Source: a virus. From it: a stretch of DNA of 23,644 nucleotides. Every line of letters starts with the position of its first letter. Position 1 is the stretch's first letter. The notes under the pieces are model-generated. The model searched no databases and had not been told where the DNA came from. It was given only the letters and a program-made list of their open reading frames with translations. Shown piece by piece: positions 12,666-19,805 of this stretch. A program made the translations under genes and the position numbers. The DNA is taken from positions 1 to 23,644 of the IMG/VR virus record IMGVR_UViG_3300004181_000048; one strand, given 5' to 3'.

Positions 12666-14245
12666 TGTTCTTATCTAAAATAGCCGCTTCATCTGGGGTT
12701 GATAAGTCACCTTCAGGTGACTTTTGGTTTAATCCGATCAGTAACCTGGTAAATGGCACGGTGCGTGTCACGCCTGATAGCGCGTTGCAATTGTCAACTG
12801 TGTATCGTTGTGTCGATTTAAAAAGCACCAGCCAAGCCATGCTGCCCTTTGTTTTATACAAAGAGCGTAGTGATGGCAGCAAACAACGTATTACGAATCA
12901 TCCGTTGTATAAGCTATTTAGCATTCGGCCTAACCCATTTCAAAATCGCTTTGAATGGCGCCAAATGATGAATGCGCACATTGAATTGCGTGGAAATTGC
13001 TATAACCAAATCATTTCAAATGCTCGTGGTGAAATTACGGCGTTGATGCCGATGCATCCTGATAGCGTGAAAATGGAATTGCTAGACAATGGCAGTCATC
13101 GATATCGCTATCGTGATCGTAATGGCACTGAAATTATACTGAGTCGCGGTGAAGTATGGCATCTGCGTGGCTTGTCTACAGATGGTCTTATGGGTTTAAG
13201 CACCATTGCTTTGGCGCGTAGCAGCTTGTCTGGTGCAATCAGTGCCCAAGATTTTGGCACACGCTTTTGGGCAAATGATGCTAAGCCATCCGGCGGTTGG
13301 ATTGAAGTGCCTGGTAAGTTTAAAGACGATACCGAGCAAAAGAAATTCAGAGAATCATTGCAAAAAGCACAAGGCGGTATCAATCGCGGTAAAACCATGG
13401 TGCTAGAGCAGGGCATGAAATTCCATGAAGTCACGCTTTCTAATGAAGATGCACAATTTTTAGAAACTAAAAAACATAACGTTACAGAAATCGCACGTTG
13501 GTTTGGTGTGCCACCACATAAAGTGGGTGATTTAGAAAAAGCCAGCTTTTCAAACATCGAGCAGCAAGCCTTGGAGTTCGTGCAAGATTGTCTGCAGCCT
13601 ATGTGCGTGCGCTTGGAAGCTTCTATCGAAGCTGATCTACTTTTTGAAGACGAAGGTATAAAAACCGAGTTTGATTTAACACATTTAATGCGTGGCGACT
13701 CAACCGCCCGCGCTACTTATTATCATAATGGTATTTTAGACGGTTGGCTAACCAGAAATGAAGCGCGTATTGCTGAAAATTACGACCCAAAAGAGGGTTT
13801 AGATAAGCCTTTACAACCATTAAACATGGTTGAAGCAGGTCAAGAACCCGATGCTGACGAAAGTTTAATGTCTGCTGAGCCTGTTAAAAGTGATACAAAA
13901 ATTCGATTAGAGCGCTCACAAATACTTGCAAGTATGGTTGCTGACTCTGTTAAAAAAGATGCAGAAAGTCTAGAAAATCGCTCACAAATGCTTGCAAGTG
14001 CAGCTGCTGAACGCATTACACGCAAAGAACTTGAGTTGATTAAAGCCAATACCAGCACATTGCCTGATATGTACGTGAAGCATGCACAGTTTGTAGCTTC
14101 AGTGCTGAATATTGAGTTGAATGTTGCGCAGCAGTATTGCCAATCGCAGATTACTGACTTTAGTGCTGAGCTCTTTGATGAAGTTATTTTTACCGCTAAC
14201 ACGCAAACAAAACTAGAACGTCTTGCACTGAAAGGCACGCTATGA
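12665..14245 (+). CDS. HK97-family portal protein, 526 aa
   Basis: The central portion matches HK97-type portals: SALQLSTVYRCVDLKSTSQA, then HPLYKLFSIRPNPFQNRFEW, NCYNQIISNARGEITALMPM, VWHLRGLSTDGLMGLS and EIARWFGVPPHKVGDLEKAS. As a dodecameric ring it forms the DNA entry vertex and binds TerL and the head-tail connectors. HK97 portal is about 420 aa; here the C-terminus is about 100 residues longer and contains a 22-residue tandem duplication around RSQ-LAS. The start overlaps the preceding stop. The end overlaps the protease start by ATGA. Confidence 0.93.
   Translation: MFLSKIAASSGVDKSPSGDFWFNPISNLVNGTVRVTPDSALQLSTVYRCVDLKSTSQAMLPFVLYKERSDGSKQRITNHPLYKLFSIRPNPFQNRFEWRQMMNAHIELRGNCYNQIISNARGEITALMPMHPDSVKMELLDNGSHRYRYRDRNGTEIILSRGEVWHLRGLSTDGLMGLSTIALARSSLSGAISAQDFGTRFWANDAKPSGGWIEVPGKFKDDTEQKKFRESLQKAQGGINRGKTMVLEQGMKFHEVTLSNEDAQFLETKKHNVTEIARWFGVPPHKVGDLEKASFSNIEQQALEFVQDCLQPMCVRLEASIEADLLFEDEGIKTEFDLTHLMRGDSTARATYYHNGILDGWLTRNEARIAENYDPKEGLDKPLQPLNMVEAGQEPDADESLMSAEPVKSDTKIRLERSQILASMVADSVKKDAESLENRSQMLASAAAERITRKELELIKANTSTLPDMYVKHAQFVASVLNIELNVAQQYCQSQITDFSAELFDEVIFTANTQTKLERLALKGTL
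13913..13999 (+). repeat. In-frame tandem duplication in the portal C-terminus
   Basis: A 21-bp segment starting CGCTCACAAAT at 13913-13933 recurs at 13979-13999 with one mismatch, 66 bp (22 codons) apart, and flanking codons are also similar. At the protein level it gives RSQILAS and RSQMLAS, each followed by an Ala-rich helical stretch. It looks like a recent duplication of a helical repeat. Confidence 0.7.
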
Positions 14246-15171
14246 AGCGCCAATTACTAATCGCACAATTTTTATCAACGCCATGGGCCATGATGCCCGA
14301 ACATTTAGAGGCATTTTCATCCATGCTTTGGCGCTGGCAATCAGGCGCTGCAGCAAGCGATGAAGTGATGGCCAACATTGAGGCCGCGCAACAAGGTCGC
14401 ATGGTAAAAAAAGAAACCAATATGCGTGCCGGTGGTGGCTCGATTGCAGTGCTGCCACTTTATGGCGCCATCACACAGCGCGGTAATATGGCAGATGACA
14501 TTAGCGGCGCGGGCGGTACATCTACTCAAATGTTTACACAAATGTTACGCGCAGCGCTCGCTGATGAAACCGTTGGCAGTATCTTAATCGACATCGACTC
14601 ACCTGGTGGATCTGTTTACGGCACGACTGAATTAGCTAATGAGATTTATCAATCACGCAGCATTAAACCGATTGTGGCTGTTGCCAATAGTTTGGCTGCC
14701 TCAGCTGCTTACTGGATCGGCTGCTCAGCATCTGAGTTCTATGTAAGCCCAGGTGGTGAAGTTGGCAGCATTGGCGTTTTCATGGCGCATCAGGACAAAT
14801 CAGCCGCCATGCAAGAGGCGGGCATTAAAACCACTATGATCTCTGCAGGTAAATACAAAACTGAAGCTAACCCATTTCAAGCTTTAGATGAAGAAGCTCA
14901 GCAATATTTGCAAGGCCGTGTCGATAGTTATTACGGTGCTTTTGTAAAAGGGATCGCACGTGGTCGCGGTGTGAATGCTTCGCAAGTCCGTGATGGCATG
15001 GGCCAAGGCCGCGTGCTAGGTGCTGACGATGCCGTTGCTCAGCAAATGGTAGACGGTGTTGCAACCTTTGACCAGGTGATTAAAAAAATGCAATCACAAC
15101 GTCCTAACGCAGTAAGCAGTTCGCCACGTCGTGCTGCAGCTGAAAGAGATTTACTTTTATTAAGTAGTTAA
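14242..15171 (+). CDS. S49-family (SppA/protease IV-like) prohead maturation protease, 309 aa
   Basis: SppA fold: IAVLPLYGAI, DIDSPGGSVYG at 117-127, the nucleophile region ANSLAASAAYW with Ser154, GGEVGSIGVF, and SAGKYKTEANPF, where Lys206 is the probable general base (Ser-Lys dyad by analogy with SppA). It should remove the N-terminal scaffold segment of the major capsid protein during head maturation. Phages of this type use either this family or the HK97 gp4/U35 family. The start overlaps the portal stop (ATGA). The C-terminal basic tail (SSPRRAAAERD) may be a scaffold or targeting part. The gene is intact. Confidence 0.9.
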   Translation: MKRQLLIAQFLSTPWAMMPEHLEAFSSMLWRWQSGAAASDEVMANIEAAQQGRMVKKETNMRAGGGSIAVLPLYGAITQRGNMADDISGAGGTSTQMFTQMLRAALADETVGSILIDIDSPGGSVYGTTELANEIYQSRSIKPIVAVANSLAASAAYWIGCSASEFYVSPGGEVGSIGVFMAHQDKSAAMQEAGIKTTMISAGKYKTEANPFQALDEEAQQYLQGRVDSYYGAFVKGIARGRGVNASQVRDGMGQGRVLGADDAVAQQMVDGVATFDQVIKKMQSQRPNAVSSSPRRAAAERDLLLLSS

Positions 15172-15202
15172 CAGCTTTACTCAAAAAAATTATTACCTGA
15201 AT

Positions 15203-15247
15203 CTCCATTGAGTTTCAGTGCCGCCGTTATCTAAACTCCATTGAGTT
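15203..15247 (+). repeat. Two copies of CTCCATTGAGTT, 33 bp apart
   Basis: The copies at 15203-15214 and 15236-15247 lie in the 149-bp gap before the capsid gene; similarity extends a little on both sides (TCA versus GCA after). Nothing else but the hairpin at 15273 is seen in this gap. The function is unknown. Confidence 0.5.
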
Positions 15248-15272
15248 GCAATAGGGCAGCAAACCCACCAAT

Positions 15273-15295
15273 ACCCGCCTAATGCGGGTTTTTTA
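15273..15295 (+). terminator. Terminator-like hairpin in front of the major capsid gene
   Basis: ACCCGC-CTAAT-GCGGGT followed by TTTTT. It lies 26 bases before the capsid ATG and shares the 3' sequence GCGGGTTTTTT-ATGCCT with the hairpin in front of the sheath gene (19761). Confidence 0.7.
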
Positions 15296-15320
15296 TGCCT
15301 GTTATTTATTGGAGTTTCAA

Positions 15321-16637
15321 ATGAACAAAAAATTACGCGAATTATTAGCGCGCAAAGCTGCTTTGGTGGCTAGCGCACGTACATTTAACGATGCAATTAC
15401 AGCTCAAAATCGTGATTTTACCGATGAAGAGCAAACACAATTTGATGGTATGAAAGCCCAAATTGATGCAGTTGCTAAATCAATCACTGCTGAAGAGTTT
15501 TTAGCGCAAGCTGAAGCGGCCTCTGGCATTATTGTGCCAACTCACTTTGCCGAAGGTGCTCGCATTACTTCTAATATTGAAAACGATCCTCGCCGTGGTT
15601 TTATCCATGCAGGTGAGTTTTTATCTACCGTGATTACGGCAGGTCGCCGCAATGGTGTAGTTGATGAGCGATTGTTGATTGGTGGCTTTGATGCTGCAGC
15701 ACCGACAACGTTCGGCTCAGAAAATATTGGTGGTGATGGTGGTTATGCCGTTCCGCCAGAATTTAGTAGCACAATCTTTACGCACTCTCTAGGCGAAGAT
15801 TCATTGCTACCAATGACCGATAATATCAACATCGGTGGTAATAGTATGGTGTTCCCAAAGGATGAAACAACGCCTTGGGGTACTGATGGTATTCGTGCTT
15901 ATTGGCAAAATGAAGCGACAGTAGCTAACCAAACGAAACCATCGCTAAGTACAAGCACTTTGCGTCTTTCAAAATTGCTTGCACTTGTTCCGCTGACTGA
16001 TGAGTTGTTGCAAGATACCAGCGCATTAAATAGCTATGTACCTTCAAAAATTGCAGACTCAATTCGCTGGAAAACAAACGAAGCTATTATTTTTGGTTTA
16101 GGTAATGGTACACCAGCAGGTTTTGCTAACAGTAATGCAATGGTGACAGTAGCAAAAGAGTCTGGCCAAGCAACGTTGACGCTACAAGCACTCAATCTTG
16201 CCAACATGATTGCACGTTTGCCAGCAGGCTCATACCCACGCTCAGTATGGATCATCAATAACGATGTATTGCCTGCATTGTTTACCTTAACGTTAGGTAA
16301 CTATCCAATCTATATGCCAGCGACTGGCGCAACGGTTGGTGGTATTCAAGTAAACCCATACGGCACACTATTAGGCCGCCCAATTATGATTAGCCAACAC
16401 GCTAAATCATTCAGTGCTCAAGGCGACATTATGCTGGCTGACATGAGCTACTACCGCACCATCACCAAAGCACAAGGTATTGAAACTGCAACTTCAATGC
16501 ACTTGTATTTTGATGCTGATGCAACCGCATTCCGCACGACATTCCGTGTTGATGGTGGCTCAAAAATTGTTAACCCAATCGCGCCGGCGAATGGCTCTAA
16601 AAACCTTTCACCATTCGTTCAATTAGGCGCACGTTAA
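15321..16637 (+). CDS. HK97-type major capsid protein, 438 aa
   Basis: Residues 1 to about 100 form a charged coiled coil (MNKKLRELLARKAALVASAR...) equivalent to the HK97 delta/scaffold domain, to be removed by the upstream S49 protease. The shell domain follows: GGDGGYAVPPEFSSTIF, SLLPMTDNINIGGNSM, LALVPLTDELLQDTSALNSY, IIFGLGNGTPAGFANS and LLGRPIMISQHA are typical of the Phage_capsid family. The ATG at 15321 has GGAG six bases upstream; a longer frame begins inside the terminator hairpin and is rejected. The gene stands alone between two hairpins, which fits separately tuned high expression. Confidence 0.95.
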   Translation: MNKKLRELLARKAALVASARTFNDAITAQNRDFTDEEQTQFDGMKAQIDAVAKSITAEEFLAQAEAASGIIVPTHFAEGARITSNIENDPRRGFIHAGEFLSTVITAGRRNGVVDERLLIGGFDAAAPTTFGSENIGGDGGYAVPPEFSSTIFTHSLGEDSLLPMTDNINIGGNSMVFPKDETTPWGTDGIRAYWQNEATVANQTKPSLSTSTLRLSKLLALVPLTDELLQDTSALNSYVPSKIADSIRWKTNEAIIFGLGNGTPAGFANSNAMVTVAKESGQATLTLQALNLANMIARLPAGSYPRSVWIINNDVLPALFTLTLGNYPIYMPATGATVGGIQVNPYGTLLGRPIMISQHAKSFSAQGDIMLADMSYYRTITKAQGIETATSMHLYFDADATAFRTTFRVDGGSKIVNPIAPANGSKNLSPFVQLGAR

Positions 16638-16666
16638 TCCTAGCTGAGTTTTAATGATTGAAACAC

Positions 16667-16690
16667 CTGCCCACTCTTTGTAGTGGGCAG
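16667..16690 (+). terminator. Hairpin after the capsid gene
   Basis: CTGCCCACT-CTTTGT-AGTGGGCAG is a perfect 9-bp stem, followed by ATTTG, not a long T run. It may be a weak terminator or an mRNA 3'/5' stabiliser; the next gene starts 22 bases later behind AAAGGA. Confidence 0.55.
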
Positions 16691-16711
16691 ATTTGAATAA
16701 AGGAATCTAAC

Positions 16712-17182
16712 ATGATTAACCGTCAAATTTCAGAGGGCTTAGCACTTCAAGCCTCTATCGATCCAGTTTCACAAGCTGCAGGTACTATTACTACACCTTG
16801 GGTTTCTGTTTATAACTTCCATAATTTCTTAGCGCTTATCTCAACTGGTGTGCTTGGCGCCTCTGCCACAGTTGACGCAAAAATTCAGCAAGCGACTGAT
16901 ATCAGTGGTACTGGTGTAAAAGATGTGACAGGTAAGGCTATTGCACAAATTGTAAAAGCCTCTGGTGATAATAAACAAGCCATGATCAACTTACGCCCGC
17001 AAGAACTAGATACCAATAATGGCTTTGGCTTTGTACGCTTAAGCTTAACGGTTGGTGTGGCTGCAAGCTTGGTTGGCGCCTACTTCTTCGGCGGTACACC
17101 ATTGTTTGAACCAATCAAAAATGCAAATGCTAACCCAGCGATTAACTTAGGTGCGGCATCTGTAGTTCAAATTGTTGCTTAA
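16712..17182 (+). CDS. Probable head decoration or minor structural protein, 156 aa
   Basis: A beta-rich, glycine- and alanine-rich protein without charge clusters: VSVYNFHNFLALISTGVLGA, then ATVDAKIQQATDISGTGVKD and FGFVRLSLTVGVAASLVGAY. Proteins with this sequence pattern follow the capsid gene in other HK97-like phages in my recollection and are annotated only as structural. The ATG has AAAGGAA at a good distance. It is flanked by hairpins on both sides, as is the capsid gene, suggesting abundant product. A decoration role is inferred from position and composition; no named family is claimed. Confidence 0.65.
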   Translation: MINRQISEGLALQASIDPVSQAAGTITTPWVSVYNFHNFLALISTGVLGASATVDAKIQQATDISGTGVKDVTGKAIAQIVKASGDNKQAMINLRPQELDTNNGFGFVRLSLTVGVAASLVGAYFFGGTPLFEPIKNANANPAINLGAASVVQIVA

Positions 17183-17207
17183 TTTGATTTTCAATTAATC
17201 TAGTCAA

Positions 17208-17232
17208 TAAAAGCCTGCAAAACAGGCTTTTA
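17208..17232 (+). terminator. Terminator-like hairpin between two structural genes
   Basis: TAAAAGCCTG-CAAAA-CAGGCTTTTA is a perfect 10-bp stem with a T-rich 3' arm and a following TTT. The Shine-Dalgarno GGAGA of the next gene starts three bases later. Confidence 0.65.
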
Positions 17233-17245
17233 TTTGGAGAATACG

Positions 17246-17602
17246 ATGGCTAAAAAAGTAATTTATATCGAGAGCTTTTACAATTCTGGTGCCGTTCAAT
17301 ACGCTAAAGGTGAGGAATATCCTGAAGATGATAATTCTGCGCGTCATGTGAAAGGCGGAATCGCTGAGTATGTGAAAGAAAAAACGCAGACTAAAGCAGA
17401 AAAAGAAGCTGCTGAAAAACAAGCAGCGGATGATAAGGCTGCAGCTGAACTGGCTAAAAATCAAGCAGATGAAGCTTTAGCGGTAGCAATTAAGGCAAAA
17501 GCCATAGAGTTAAGTGGTTTAAATGCTGAGGCTTTTGAAGCGTTAGCAGATGAGGACAAAGTTCCTCATATTGAAGCAGCTACCGTGGCACTTGCTGAAT
17601 AA
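17246..17602 (+). CDS. Small head protein with Ala/Lys coiled coil, 118 aa
   Basis: The N-terminal 45 residues (MAKKVIYIESFYNSGAVQYA, then GEEYPEDDNSARHVKGGIAE) form a small beta domain seen in other phage structural operons. Residues about 47-90 are a Lys/Glu/Ala helix (KAEKEAAEKQAADDKAAAEL), and the C-terminus LSGLNAEAFEALADEDKVPH resembles a small helical bundle. The ATG at 17246 follows GGAGA. It lies directly before the head-tail connector gene (2-base gap), so it is probably a minor head or neck component. I cannot name the family. Confidence 0.6.
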   Translation: MAKKVIYIESFYNSGAVQYAKGEEYPEDDNSARHVKGGIAEYVKEKTQTKAEKEAAEKQAADDKAAAELAKNQADEALAVAIKAKAIELSGLNAEAFEALADEDKVPHIEAATVALAE

Positions 17603-17604
17603 CG

Positions 17605-18186
17605 ATGTCTCTTATTGTTACAGTAAAACCAGTGTTAGAGCCTTTAACACTGGCTGAAGCTAAACTTCATTTGCGTTTGGTAGCGTCTAACGTTGCGGAA
17701 GATGCCTGGATCAACAGTGCGATTAGTGCTGTGCGTAAATTTGCAGAAACTGAATTGCAGATATCGCTAATGCAACAAACTTTGCGCCTGACGTTAGATT
17801 GTTTTGAGCCGATTATTGATTTGCCAAAAGGTCCAGTGTCATCCGTTACTTCGGTTAAATATTTAGACATGGCTGGCGTGCAACAAACGCTTGCAGTCAC
17901 AGAATATACCGTGGATAAAAACAGTATACCAGGGCGCTTATCGCCTAAATTCGGCAAAATATGGCCTGTTTCATTGCCGCAAATTGCCGCGATTGAAATT
18001 GATTATATTGTGGGTGTTGCCACGCCAGCTGAAGTTGATGAAACCATTAAAAGCTGGATGAAGCTACGCTTGGATAGTTTATATAAAAATCGTGGCGAAA
18101 CTGCCATCGTGCAAGGTAAATTAGAGCGTTTACCTTACATTGACAGTCTGCTCGATCCGTTCCGCGTAATGTATATGCCATCATGA
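17605..18186 (+). CDS. Head-tail connector (HK97 gp6 / phiE125 gp8-like adaptor), 193 aa
   Basis: LTLAEAKLHLRLVASNVAED, then AWINSAISAVRKFAETELQI and LPKGPVSSVTSVKYLD are the characteristic segments of the gp6-like connector and phiE125 gp8 family. The protein forms the ring that sits beneath the portal. The N-terminal helices bind the portal clip and the central beta part forms the ring. The ATG begins two bases after the preceding stop. The end overlaps the next gene by ATGA. Normal length, intact. Confidence 0.85.
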   Translation: MSLIVTVKPVLEPLTLAEAKLHLRLVASNVAEDAWINSAISAVRKFAETELQISLMQQTLRLTLDCFEPIIDLPKGPVSSVTSVKYLDMAGVQQTLAVTEYTVDKNSIPGRLSPKFGKIWPVSLPQIAAIEIDYIVGVATPAEVDETIKSWMKLRLDSLYKNRGETAIVQGKLERLPYIDSLLDPFRVMYMPS

Positions 18187-18536
18187 TCAATGAACCTAAT
18201 ACCGGTGATCTAATTTATTTAGTCACTGTAAAGAAATGGCACGATGCTGCAGCGATGAGTGGCGGGATCACTCAAACATTTGATGAGCCAGTTGATGCCT
18301 GGGCATCAATAGACCCAGTTGGCAACGCTATATATTTTGGCACTAAACAAGTTGGTGAAGATGTGACACACCGCATTATTACTCACTATACCGATGCTAT
18401 TAACGATAGAAAAATCACTGCTGAGCATGTGGTGGAGTACGACAATCAGCGTTATAGGGTTCGCCGTGCTAGTAATTTAAATGGTCAACGTATTTGGGTG
18501 ATGCTAGAAGTTGAGTTGCTTGGAGATATTGCTTAA
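18183..18536 (+). CDS. Head closure protein (phage head-tail joining family), 117 aa
   Basis: A small beta-barrel protein: GDLIYLVTVKKWHD at the start, then DEPVDAWASIDPVGN, THRIITHYTDAINDRKITAE, and the ending EYDNQRYRVRRASNLNGQRI-WVMLEVELL, the hallmark of the SPP1 gp16/HK97 gp7-type joining proteins. It seals the connector channel after packaging and provides the docking face for the tail. It is translationally coupled to the connector (ATGA) and directly abuts the next gene. Confidence 0.85.
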   Translation: MINEPNTGDLIYLVTVKKWHDAAAMSGGITQTFDEPVDAWASIDPVGNAIYFGTKQVGEDVTHRIITHYTDAINDRKITAEHVVEYDNQRYRVRRASNLNGQRIWVMLEVELLGDIA

Positions 18537-18965
18537 ATGTCAAAGCTTGGTGGTTTATTTGAAACTAACGTAACGATAGATGGTTTTAGCCGCCTAGATT
18601 TTGATAAGAAAAAAGTACGCAAAACCATGGGCGTACTTGGCCGTGATGTGAGAAAAGAAGCAAAGCGTTTACTTTCTCGCCGTGCAATTTCAAGCGCTGG
18701 TGAATACCCTGGTAAACAAACTGGAAGATTACAGCGCAGCATCAAGTACAAAGTATCAAAATCAGGTTTTCTAGTGAAAATTATGCCTATGAAAACTGCT
18801 GAAATGGGTGATGATTTTTACCCTGCATTTTTATTTTACGGATCTAAAACTAACAACTTAGCGCCACGTGGTAACTTTATGGTGGATGCGCTTGAAACAC
18901 GCAGCCCTAATGCTAGAAAAGTATTATTAAATACCTTAGAAAACTCACTGATTCCTAGAAAATAA
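18537..18965 (+). CDS. HK97 gp10-like tail component / neck protein, 142 aa
   Basis: The protein shows the gp10 pattern: a helical part VRKTMGVLGRDVRKEAKRLL, then GEYPGKQTGRLQRSIKYKVS, and near the end FYPAFLFYGSKTNN and APRGNFMVDALE, where the LxYG and P-x-x-F-x-x-A features of the family are visible. Members act at the head-tail interface in siphophages and myophages. It starts immediately after the closure-protein stop. The basic composition is typical. Confidence 0.8.
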   Translation: MSKLGGLFETNVTIDGFSRLDFDKKKVRKTMGVLGRDVRKEAKRLLSRRAISSAGEYPGKQTGRLQRSIKYKVSKSGFLVKIMPMKTAEMGDDFYPAFLFYGSKTNNLAPRGNFMVDALETRSPNARKVLLNTLENSLIPRK

Positions 18966-18966
18966 T

Positions 18967-19542
18967 ATGGATATTACCTTAGTTATTGCTGCGTTGAAGT
19001 CACGTTGCTCATCATTTGGCAATCGTGTTGCTGGGGCTGCTGAGTTTACTTCATTGCCTGAAAAGTCAGTATTACCGACACCTGCAGCCTTTGTAATTCC
19101 AATGGATGATGATGCCCAGCCAAACAAATCTGACAGTGGCTATTTGCAAGAAATTACCGACATTATTGCAGTAGTCGTTGCAATTGATAACACACCAGAC
19201 GAACGCGGCCAAACCGCAATTTATAGCATTAAAGCATTGCGCGCTGAGTTGTGGGCTGCATTACTAGGTTGGGAGCCAGATTCTGCACATGGGCATATTT
19301 CATATATTGGCGGGCATTTATTGCGTATGGATAGAGCGCGTTTATTTTATCAGTTTGAATTTAGCGCAGTGACTGAGATAGATATTAGCGATACATGGCA
19401 AGGTCAAACCCTTGCAGCGTTGCCAGCATTCACCAAACTACACATCGATGTTGATGCCATCGACCCGCATGATCCTAACGTGGGTGCAACAGGGCCTGAT
19501 GGTAAAAAAGAAGCGGTACTTGATATTTCAATTCCACAATAA
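18967..19542 (+). CDS. Tail terminator / tail completion protein (Gp37-like), 191 aa
   Basis: MDITLVIAALKSRCSSFGNR followed by LPTPAAFVIPMDDDAQPNKS, IIAVVVAIDNTPDERGQTAI and IKALRAELWAALLGWEP is the pattern of tail-terminator proteins in phages with Mu-like tails. Such proteins cap the tail tube after length is reached and join it to the head. The ATG lies one base after the preceding stop. The C-terminal part (VDAIDPHDPNVGATGPDGKK) is a glycine/aspartate-rich extension. It is the last head-tail junction gene before the tail genes. Confidence 0.75.
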   Translation: MDITLVIAALKSRCSSFGNRVAGAAEFTSLPEKSVLPTPAAFVIPMDDDAQPNKSDSGYLQEITDIIAVVVAIDNTPDERGQTAIYSIKALRAELWAALLGWEPDSAHGHISYIGGHLLRMDRARLFYQFEFSAVTEIDISDTWQGQTLAALPAFTKLHIDVDAIDPHDPNVGATGPDGKKEAVLDISIPQ

Positions 19543-19560
19543 CTTAATTAAGGGTAGATC

Positions 19561-19728
19561 ATGTTTATTAAACCAAAGAATGACAAACAAATTCCAGATC
19601 CAGTGCGCGGCGGTTACTTGCCCGCTGAAGGCGGTACTGTAGATGATAACGATATTTACTGGCAGCGCCGTATTAATGATGGTGATGTTGAAATTGTGAC
19701 TGAAACAAAGAAAACCGCAAAAGAGTAA
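19561..19728 (+). CDS. DUF2635-family small tail protein, 55 aa
   Basis: MFIKPKNDKQIPDPVRGGYL, then PAEGGTVDDNDIYWQRRIND and GDVEIV carry the family pattern (KP at the start, PDP-R-G, LP-EG, YW-RR--DGDV). Members are small proteins encoded directly before the sheath gene in Mu-like myophages. Their exact role is unknown to me. The start follows AAGGG. The gene ends about 30 bases before the terminator-like hairpin in front of the sheath. Confidence 0.8.
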   Translation: MFIKPKNDKQIPDPVRGGYLPAEGGTVDDNDIYWQRRINDGDVEIVTETKKTAKE

Positions 19729-19760
19729 TTTTCTAACACCTAACTTTGTAAAAAAAACTA

Positions 19761-19785
19761 AACCCGCTCAGTGCGGGTTTTTTTA
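19761..19785 (+). terminator. Terminator-like hairpin in front of the tail sheath gene
   Basis: AACCCGC-TCAGT-GCGGGTT followed by TTTTT. It ends about 8 bases before the very strong Shine-Dalgarno AGGAGGG (19793-19799) of the sheath gene and resembles the hairpin before the capsid gene. Confidence 0.7.
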
Positions 19786-19805
19786 TGCCTATAGGAGGGC
19801 TAAAA

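Noticed and set aside
15282-15320. Upstream ATG adding 13 residues to the capsid protein
   Set aside because: It lies inside the terminator hairpin; the ATG at 15321 has GGAG at the right distance and begins a typical delta domain.
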